DNA from: Schumannella luteola
Lineage (GTDB): Bacteria > Actinomycetota > Actinomycetes > Actinomycetales > Microbacteriaceae
DNA: 64,000 bases
Assembly (NCBI RefSeq): GCF_013408685.1
Contig: NZ_JACBZY010000001.1
Location: forward strand, 310,001 to 374,000
Direction: 5' to 3'
Below are positions 58,326 through 64,000 of this stretch, in pieces; the stretch's first letter is position 1, and each line of letters opens with the position of its first letter. The translations under genes were made by a program, and so were the position numbers. The notes beneath the pieces are model-generated. The model did no database searches and was not told where the DNA came from. It saw only the letters and a program-made list of their open reading frames with translations.

Positions 58326-60836
58326 ATGCAGCTCACCGAGCCTCACGACCCGCTCGACCGCGGGCGCTTCCCCCTCGACGACTGGGCGCTCGTCGAGACC
58401 AGTTTCGACCCGCGCATCCAGGGCCGCACCGAGACGCTCTTCGCGGTCGGCAACGGCTACCTCGGCCTGCGCGGCAACCTCGACGAGGGCCGCGACGCCG
58501 AGACGCACGGCAGCTTCATCAACGGCTTCCACGAGACCTGGCCGATCCGTCACGCCGAGGAGGCTTTCGGCTTCGCGCGCGTCGGCCAGACCATCGTCAA
58601 CGTGCCCGACGCGAAGGTCGTGCGCCTCTACGTCGACGACGAGCCGTTCATCCTCACCGAGGCCGACCTCGACCGCTACAGCCGCCGCCTCGACTTCCGC
58701 GACGGCCGACTCACCCGCGAGCTGATCTGGCGCACCCCCACCGGCAAGCGCGTGCGCATCCGCTCGAGCCGCATGGTGTCGTTCACCGAGCGCCACCTCG
58801 CGATCGTCGAGTACGAGGTGACGCTGCTGGACGCGGATGCCGCCGTGCTGCTGTCGAGCCAGCTGCTGAACCGGCAGGACGGCGTCGACGAGTTCCACAA
58901 CGGCGCCGCCGCGGCGACCGCCTTCGACCCGCGCAAGGGCGAGGCGTTCACCGAGCGCGTGCTGCAGCCGCGCCTCGCGCGCGAGCAGGAGCACCGCTCG
59001 CTGCTCGGCTACCGCACCACCAACTCGGGCATGACGATCGCCGCCGCCATGGATCACGTGCTCGTCACCGAGAACGACTGGGATCATTCGTCGACGATCA
59101 GCGACGACATCGCCAAGCAGGTCTTCCGGGTGCGGGCGAAGGCGAACGTGCCGGTCAAGCTCGAGAAGCGCATCACCTACCACTCCTCGCGCGGCGTTCC
59201 CGTGCGCGAGCTCGCCGACCGCTGCGACCGCACCCTCGACCGCGCGAACGAGCTCAGCCTCGAGCAGCACTACGCCGCGCAGCAGGGCTGGCTGGCCGAC
59301 TTCTGGCAGAACTCCGACGTCGTCGTCGAGGGTGCGCCCGACATCCAGCAGGCCACGCGCTGGAACATGTTCCAGCTCATCCAGGCCAGCGCCCGCACGG
59401 ACGGCGGCGGCATCGCCGCGAAGGGCGTCAGCGGATCCGGCTACGGCGGGCACTACTTCTGGGACACCGAGGTCTACGTGCTCCCCTTCCTCAGCTACAC
59501 GCGCCCGATCGCGGCGCGCAACGCGCTGCGCTTCCGCGAGGGGATGCTGCCGGCCGCCCGCGACCGCGCCGCCGAGATGAACCAGAAGGGCGCGCTGTTC
59601 CCGTGGCGCACCATCAACGGCCTCGAGTCGAGCGCGTACTACGCGGCCGGCACGGCGCAGTACCACATCGATGCCGACATCGCGCATGCGCTGCAGCAGT
59701 ACGTGTCGGCCACCGGGGATGAGGACTTCCTCGCGGCCGGCGCCGTCGACATCCTCGTCGAGACCGCCCGCCTCTGGGCCGATCTCGGCTTCTGGCGCAG
59801 CAACGGCGACACCGCGTTCCACATCCACGGCGTCACCGGACCGGACGAGTACACGACCGTCGTCAACGACAACCTGTACACGAACGTCATGGCGCGGGCG
59901 AACCTCCGCGACGCCGTCGCCGCCGTCGCCCGGCTCAAGGCGACCGACGTCGACGCCTACGCGCGCATGGTCGCGCGGCTCGGGCTGGGCGAGCACGAGG
60001 TGCTCGACTGGGATGCGGCCGCCGACGCGATGCACATCCCCTACGACGCCGGCATGCGCATCCACCCCCAAGACCAGGCCTTCCTCGAGAAGGAGGTCTG
60101 GGATCTCGACAACACCCCCGACTCGCAGCGGCCGCTGCTGCTGCACTTCCACCCGCTGGTGATCTACCGCCACCAGGTGCTGAAGCAGGCGGATGTCGTG
60201 CTCGCCCTGCTGCTGCAGGGTCACGAGTTCACGGCCGACGAGAAGCGCCGCGACTTCGAGTACTACGACGCGCTCACGACCGGCGACTCGACGCTGTCGG
60301 CGGTCGTGCAGTCGGCCGTCGCTGCGGAGGTCGGCTACAACGCCCTCGCGCTGCGCTACTTCTACTCGGCCGCGTTCGTCGACCTCGCCGACCTGCACCG
60401 CAACACGAGCGACGGCATCCACGTCGCCTCGACCGGCGGGGTGTGGACGGCGCTCGTCTACGGCTTCGCGGGGATGCGCGACCACGCGGGGCGCATCTCG
60501 TTCGACCCGCGCCTGCCGGTCGAGTGGGAGGCGATCGAGTTCCCGCTGACACTGCGCGGCTCGCGGCTGCGCGTGCGCGTCGCCCGTTCGGAGATCTCCT
60601 TCACGGTCGAGACCGGCCGCGGCGCCGATGTCTTCGTGCGCGGCACCGCCGTCTCGGTGCGCGCCGACGCCCCGGTCACGGTGTCGCTCGAGCACCACGG
60701 CGCGCTGCTCACCGGCGAGCCGTCGACGAGCGACCTCGAGGGGATGCAGCGCACCGACGGCTCGCTCATCACCACGACCATGCCGAACCTCGTGGTCATG
60801 GACCGCGAGGAGGAGCCGGAGCCGCCGCTGCTCTGA
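58326..60836 (+). CDS. GH65 glycoside phosphorylase (maltose/trehalose/kojibiose type)
   Basis: This 836-residue enzyme is an inverting GH65 phosphorylase that splits an alpha-glucosyl disaccharide with phosphate into beta-glucose 1-phosphate and glucose. The N-terminal beta-sandwich begins FDPRIQGRTETLFAVGNGYLGLRGN. The catalytic barrel has KGVSGSGYGGHYFWDTEVY, and the proton donor is Glu508 in HGVTGPDEYTTVVNDN; QADVVLALLLQG and TSDGIHVASTGGVWTALVYGF belong to the phosphate-binding end. The ATG at 58326 is seven bases after GAGAACGCC. It is coupled with pgmB in one operon. Whether the sugar is maltose, trehalose or kojibiose cannot be told. Nearby amylosucrase suggests alpha-glucan use in general. 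Confidence 0.92.
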   Translation: MQLTEPHDPLDRGRFPLDDWALVETSFDPRIQGRTETLFAVGNGYLGLRGNLDEGRDAETHGSFINGFHETWPIRHAEEAFGFARVGQTIVNVPDAKVVRLYVDDEPFILTEADLDRYSRRLDFRDGRLTRELIWRTPTGKRVRIRSSRMVSFTERHLAIVEYEVTLLDADAAVLLSSQLLNRQDGVDEFHNGAAAATAFDPRKGEAFTERVLQPRLAREQEHRSLLGYRTTNSGMTIAAAMDHVLVTENDWDHSSTISDDIAKQVFRVRAKANVPVKLEKRITYHSSRGVPVRELADRCDRTLDRANELSLEQHYAAQQGWLADFWQNSDVVVEGAPDIQQATRWNMFQLIQASARTDGGGIAAKGVSGSGYGGHYFWDTEVYVLPFLSYTRPIAARNALRFREGMLPAARDRAAEMNQKGALFPWRTINGLESSAYYAAGTAQYHIDADIAHALQQYVSATGDEDFLAAGAVDILVETARLWADLGFWRSNGDTAFHIHGVTGPDEYTTVVNDNLYTNVMARANLRDAVAAVARLKATDVDAYARMVARLGLGEHEVLDWDAAADAMHIPYDAGMRIHPQDQAFLEKEVWDLDNTPDSQRPLLLHFHPLVIYRHQVLKQADVVLALLLQGHEFTADEKRRDFEYYDALTTGDSTLSAVVQSAVAAEVGYNALALRYFYSAAFVDLADLHRNTSDGIHVASTGGVWTALVYGFAGMRDHAGRISFDPRLPVEWEAIEFPLTLRGSRLRVRVARSEISFTVETGRGADVFVRGTAVSVRADAPVTVSLEHHGALLTGEPSTSDLEGMQRTDGSLITTTMPNLVVMDREEEPEPPLL

Positions 60837-60849
60837 GATCCGCACCCTG

Positions 60850-60934
60850 GGATACTGGCGCGACGCCACGCGATACTGGCGAGACGCCCACCCGCGCCCG
60901 CCCAGGGTTCCGGATGCGCCGCTCGCCAGTATCC
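60850..60934. repeat. Repeat cluster built on GATACTGGCG
   Basis: Two direct copies, GGATACTGGCG (60850) and CGATACTGGCGAG (60871), are followed by an inverted copy CTCGCCAGTATCC (60922-60934). The inverted pair can form a stem of 12 pairs. It lies in the 142-base gap between converging GH65 and aldo/keto reductase genes and may serve as a terminator or be a REP-type element. Confidence 0.7.
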
Positions 60935-60978
60935 GCGTCAGACGCCGGGCCTCGTGGAGACCAGGACGAGACCGAGGG

Positions 60979-61815
60979 TCAGAACTCCTCGTGCTCGTCC
61001 GGGTCCTGGCCCCAGATGCGGCCGCGGTCGAGAGCCGAGATCGCGGCGACCTCGTCATCCGTCAGCTCGAAGCCGGCGAGCTCGAGGTTCGCGGCGCGGC
61101 GCACCGGGTTCGACGACATCGGGATCGGCACGATGCCCTGCTGCACGTGCCAGCGCAGCGCGATCTGCCCGGTCGTCACCCCGTACTTCTCGGCGGCGTC
61201 GCGGATGACGGGCTCGTCGAGCAGGCCCGTGCCGCGGCCGAGCGGACTCCACGCCTCGGTCACGATGCCGAGCTCGTCGTGCACCTTGCGCAGCTCCACC
61301 TGCGTGAACGCGGGGTGCAGCTCGACCTGGTTGACGGCCGGCACGACGCCGGTCGCGTCGATGATCTGCTCGAGGTGCTGCGGCGTGAAGTTCGAGACGC
61401 CGATCGAGCGCAGCTTGCCCTCGTCGCGCAGCTCGACGAGCGTCTTCCAGGTGTCGACGAACTTGCCCTGCTTCGGCAGCGGCCAGTGGATGAGGAACAG
61501 GTCGATCGTCTCGAGCCCGAGGTTCTTGAGCGACTGGGCGACACCATCGCGCGCCTCCGCGGCGCCGTGGTGGCGGCCGGCGAGCTTCGAGGTGACGACG
61601 ATCTCGTCGCGCGGAACGGAGCTGCGGCGGATCGCGGCGCCGACCTCGACCTCGTTCTCGTAGCGCAGGGCGGTGTCGATCAGGCGGTAGCCGAGGTCGA
61701 GCGCGTTGGTGACCATCTCGTCGCTGTCCTCGCCGTGGTGCGGGTAGCTGCCGAACCCGATCGCGGGGATGCTGTGGCCGTCGTTCAGGGTGCGGGGCGC
61801 GAGCGCGTCGCTCAT
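60979..61815 (-). CDS. Aldo/keto reductase (2,5-diketo-D-gluconate reductase-like)
   Basis: This 278-residue NADPH-dependent reductase has the complete active site of the family: Asp and Tyr in YRLIDTALRYENEVEVG, Lys in VTSKLAGRHHG and His in FLIHWPLPKQG. Cofactor contacts are seen in IPIPMSSNPVRRAANLELAGF. The ATG follows CAAGGAGGACC. It resembles the protein at the left edge of the window (1-441) but is a separate paralogue. The group reduces 2,5-diketogluconate, methylglyoxal and other aldehydes; substrate is unknown here. It stands alone with 134 bases of upstream region, in which CAGCA and TGCTG form a small hairpin near 61934. Confidence 0.92.
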   Translation of the reverse strand: MSDALAPRTLNDGHSIPAIGFGSYPHHGEDSDEMVTNALDLGYRLIDTALRYENEVEVGAAIRRSSVPRDEIVVTSKLAGRHHGAAEARDGVAQSLKNLGLETIDLFLIHWPLPKQGKFVDTWKTLVELRDEGKLRSIGVSNFTPQHLEQIIDATGVVPAVNQVELHPAFTQVELRKVHDELGIVTEAWSPLGRGTGLLDEPVIRDAAEKYGVTTGQIALRWHVQQGIVPIPMSSNPVRRAANLELAGFELTDDEVAAISALDRGRIWGQDPDEHEEF

Positions 61816-61949
61816 GGGTCCTCCTTGACGTGGATGCGCGGGTCCGGTCCGATTCGGGATGCCGGCGCCGCGCGGTGCGAGAGTGCGGCCGCGTCGTCGT
61901 GTCGAGGCCGCGCATCCACGCTAGCGACTTTGTCAGCACAAATGCTGGC

Positions 61950-63752
61950 TCAGCGGGCGGAATAGTGCGACGACACCTCGGTCGCCGTGAGCGCCCGGCT
62001 GTAGATCGCGATGTCGTCGAGCGAGCCGGTGAAGGTGCCGTTGACCTTCGTCTGCAGCTGCGCGATCGAGAGCACATTGCTCGCGGTGAGTGAGGAGGTG
62101 GATCCGGTCGCCGAGCCCGAGAGGGCACCGTCGATGTACAGCGCGATCGCGCCGGTCGACTTGATGCGGGTCATCACGACGTGGTGCCACGCGCCGTCGT
62201 TGACCGCGAAGGCGCTCGGCACGGTCACGTCGACTCCGGTGCCGCCGGTGCTGACCGAGCCGCCGCCGATGCCCGCGCCGATCCTGCCGCCCGGCAGGAT
62301 CGCCACGCCGAAGTCGTTCGCGATGCCCGGCGTCTCGGCGTCGACGAGGCCGATGCCGTTGAACCACTGGCTGCCCGAGCCGGCGACGCCACCCGAGAAC
62401 CTCATCCAGAACTCGATCGTGAAGTCGTCGGCGATCGTGCGGGCGACCGTGCCGGTGCCTCCGCCGGCGAAGGAGCGGCCGGCGTCGCCATCGGCGGTCG
62501 CGCCGGGCGTCGTCGCGGTCGTGCCGGTGTAGGTGCCGGTGTTGCTGCCCGCGCTGTCGGCGAAGCTCGTGCTGCCGCTGTCGTCGAGACGCCACAGGCT
62601 CAGCAGACCGGAGGTCGACAGCACGGTCGCCGCGTAGGCGCCGGTCGCCTTGACCACCGCGGTGCTCGTGGTGGTGAGGGTGTTGCCGACCCGATCGACG
62701 CCCACGAAACGGAACTGGTAGCAGCGGCCGGTCGTGACCGACATGTCGTAGCTGAAGGCGTTGTCACCGGTGTAGCTGAGCGCCGTGTCCCATCCGCCCC
62801 AGGCCGAGCAGGTCGTGCCCGTCAGGGTCCCGATGTTCTGCTGCAGGGTGCGCGTCGCGAGGCCCGAACCGCTGCCGTCCGTGACCGCGGTGATCTGCAC
62901 GGCCACGGTCGAGGCGCGCGTCACGCCGTTCGCGTAGGAGATCGCACCGCCGGTCGGCGCAGCGGAGTCGTTGACGAAGGTGAGCGTCGCGGGCGCGCGG
63001 TTGCCCGCCTTGTCGAATCCGTCGACGCCCCACGTCGGGCTCGCCGTGGTGCCGGCCGTCCACGAGACGGGCGCCGAGGTGTACGGCGGGCCGCTCGTCA
63101 CGTTCGACTGGCTGTGCGTGAAGCCGGTGCCCATGATCTGACCGGTCGAGATGGATGCGGGCCCCGAGCCGGTGTCGCTGAGCGCATCCACCAGGGTGAA
63201 GGAGCCGGCGACGACGCCGCGGTAGTAGATCGTGTTCGCCGTCGTGCCGGAGCCGAGGGCAGCGCCCGTGACGGAGCCGAGGCTGAAGGAGTGCACCGGC
63301 GGGGTCGTGTCGGCGGCCGCGGTCGTGACGATCGAGCTCTTCGCGCCCTCGACGCCGACCCAGTTCTTGTAGCGCGGCGTCACCGTGTACTGCCACGAGC
63401 CCGCGGGCACGCCCGACTCGGTGCAGGTGGTCGCGGTGATCGTGCCCGCGCAGCCGGCGAGGATCGTCTGCAGCGTTCCACCCGATCCGTAGCGGGTCAC
63501 GACGTAGCCGTCGGCGGGGGTGGATCCGGTCCAGCTCACGGTCACGCTCTGCGCGGACGCCGAGACGGTCGGCTTCGCGCCCGTGCCGAGGGTCGCGGCC
63601 GTCGCGGCGGCGGATCCCGAGCTCGACGTCGGCGTCCAGAACCCGCTCGCGATGCCGGGCACGGCGATCGCGCCGAGCATCATCGCGGCGACGATGCCGG
63701 CGGCGGCGAGGACGGAGCGCCCGCGCGAGGAGATCGATCGGCGTGTCATCAC
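61950..63752 (-). CDS. Secreted LamG-domain protein
   Basis: This 600-residue protein has an N-terminal signal or anchor (SVLAAAGIVAAMMLGAIAVPGIASGFW, an uncharged stretch after RRSISSRGR) and then a Thr/Ser/Gly-rich exported body. It contains a fibronectin-like segment at about residues 60-145, Ig-like blocks, and a C-terminal LamG/concanavalin-like domain at about residues 395-600 (LSLWRLDDSGSTSFADSAG ... FTIEFWMRFSG ... GAWHHVVMTRIKSTGAIALYIDG ... SLDDIAIYSRALTATEVSSHY). No LPXTG anchor is seen. The start overlaps the stop of another secreted protein by four bases. Short FWTxxSSSG regions after the signal recall SipW-type substrates, a weak hint. Role at the cell surface or in adhesion is inferred. 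Confidence 0.8.
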   Translation of the reverse strand: MMTRRSISSRGRSVLAAAGIVAAMMLGAIAVPGIASGFWTPTSSSGSAAATAATLGTGAKPTVSASAQSVTVSWTGSTPADGYVVTRYGSGGTLQTILAGCAGTITATTCTESGVPAGSWQYTVTPRYKNWVGVEGAKSSIVTTAAADTTPPVHSFSLGSVTGAALGSGTTANTIYYRGVVAGSFTLVDALSDTGSGPASISTGQIMGTGFTHSQSNVTSGPPYTSAPVSWTAGTTASPTWGVDGFDKAGNRAPATLTFVNDSAAPTGGAISYANGVTRASTVAVQITAVTDGSGSGLATRTLQQNIGTLTGTTCSAWGGWDTALSYTGDNAFSYDMSVTTGRCYQFRFVGVDRVGNTLTTTSTAVVKATGAYAATVLSTSGLLSLWRLDDSGSTSFADSAGSNTGTYTGTTATTPGATADGDAGRSFAGGGTGTVARTIADDFTIEFWMRFSGGVAGSGSQWFNGIGLVDAETPGIANDFGVAILPGGRIGAGIGGGSVSTGGTGVDVTVPSAFAVNDGAWHHVVMTRIKSTGAIALYIDGALSGSATGSTSSLTASNVLSIAQLQTKVNGTFTGSLDDIAIYSRALTATEVSSHYSAR

Positions 63753-64000
63753 GACCCCGCCTTCAGCTTGACCGTCACGGTCGCGCCCTGGCAGGCGCTC
63801 GGGGCGTCGGCGGCGAGCGCGAGGGCGGCGGGCAGGGTGATGTCGAGCGTCGCGGGAGCGGCGGGCACGGTCCAGCCGGTGCTCTGCGCCGTGTAGGCGA
63901 ACCAGCTCGCGGGGCAGGCGGCGCTGTGCTGCGCATCCACGGTGATCGCGGAGGCGGCGGCGCCGTCGAGCACGAGCGAGGGGATGCGCGCCGTGCCGCC
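63749..64000 (-). CDS. Secreted protein, partial (N-terminus beyond the window)
   Basis: The last 83 residues of a protein whose start lies to the right of position 64000. The visible part is rich in Ala, Thr and Val with two Cys (SAACPASWFAYTA and PSACQGATVTVKLKAGS) that may form a disulfide, as in exported proteins. The frame is open to the window edge. Its stop overlaps the start of the LamG protein, so they form one operon, possibly with a dedicated signal peptidase further upstream. I do not recognise a family in the visible part. Confidence 0.65.
   Translation of the reverse strand, partial: GGTARIPSLVLDGAAASAITVDAQHSAACPASWFAYTAQSTGWTVPAAPATLDITLPAALALAADAPSACQGATVTVKLKAGS

Noticed and set aside
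61932-61946. Terminator between the LamG gene and the aldo/keto reductase
   Set aside because: The stem (CAGCA/TGCTG) has only five pairs and lies in the reductase promoter region, so it is too weak to call.

Overview
The window is chromosomal DNA from a very GC-rich actinobacterium. Codons ending in G or C, many GTG starts, ATGA and GTGA gene overlaps, F420-type luciferase-like enzymes and an actinobacterial class III lanthipeptide synthetase all fit the family Microbacteriaceae, but the species cannot be named from the sequence alone.

Positions 1-9100 hold an accessory catabolic block. The three subunits of prokaryotic 5-oxoprolinase (pxpA, pxpB, pxpC) are transcribed leftward with an RraA-family aldolase-like protein, an M24 (creatinase/aminopeptidase P fold) protein that seems to lack the metal ligands, and an aldo/keto reductase cut by the window edge. 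A divergent LysR regulator sits at the head of this operon. To the right are a D-2-hydroxyacid dehydrogenase, a GntR/FCD regulator and an F420-type oxidoreductase.

Positions 9100-32100 look like a hexuronate and sugar-derivative regulon. They include a uronate isomerase, fructuronate reductase, mannonate dehydratase, gluconate kinase, GPH and MHS transporters, three Gfo/Idh/MocA dehydrogenases, two TIM-barrel isomerases, a peptide/oligosaccharide-type ABC transporter with a permease-ATPase fusion, and a LacI regulator. At least five near-identical palindromes of the form TGGCAANCGNTTGCCA lie in front of these units, so they probably answer to one LacI-family repressor, most simply the one at 21204-22223. 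A two-domain VOC gene in this block is interrupted by an in-frame TAG.

Positions 32100-39350 carry two membrane proteins (one a membrane-anchored LuxR regulator), and then a C69 dipeptidase, an NCS1 permease and a glycerate kinase next to a divergent GntR regulator.

Positions 39430-41570 are a graveyard. A LysR gene begins with a run of 17 C and is out of frame. It is fused by deletion to an NtaA/DmoA-type monooxygenase that carries a TAG and a GGCATC expansion, and next to it is the C-terminal third of an enolase-superfamily enzyme.

Positions 41573-51998 are the most interesting part: a genomic island about 10.4 kb long between tRNA-Arg(ACG) and a degenerate direct repeat of that tRNA's 3' end plus its terminator. 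It encodes a compact lanthipeptide system. Rightward are a class III synthetase (lanKC), a 45-residue precursor with an ILELQ leader and two Ser-x2-Ser-x3-Cys labionin motifs, and a pair of M16 peptidases, one with HxxEH and one without. Leftward, in one overlapping operon, are an ABC exporter, a luciferase-like oxidoreductase that could reduce dehydroalanine, and an ATPase/FtsX-type pair for immunity or export. I infer that the synthetase modifies the precursor, the oxidoreductase may tailor it, the M16 pair removes the leader, and the transporters export it and protect the producer. No integrase is visible.

Positions 52000-64000 return to core-like genes: an aldo/keto reductase, amylosucrase, a WYL regulator, a VOC protein, beta-phosphoglucomutase with a GH65 phosphorylase, another aldo/keto reductase, and two secreted cell-surface proteins running off the right edge.
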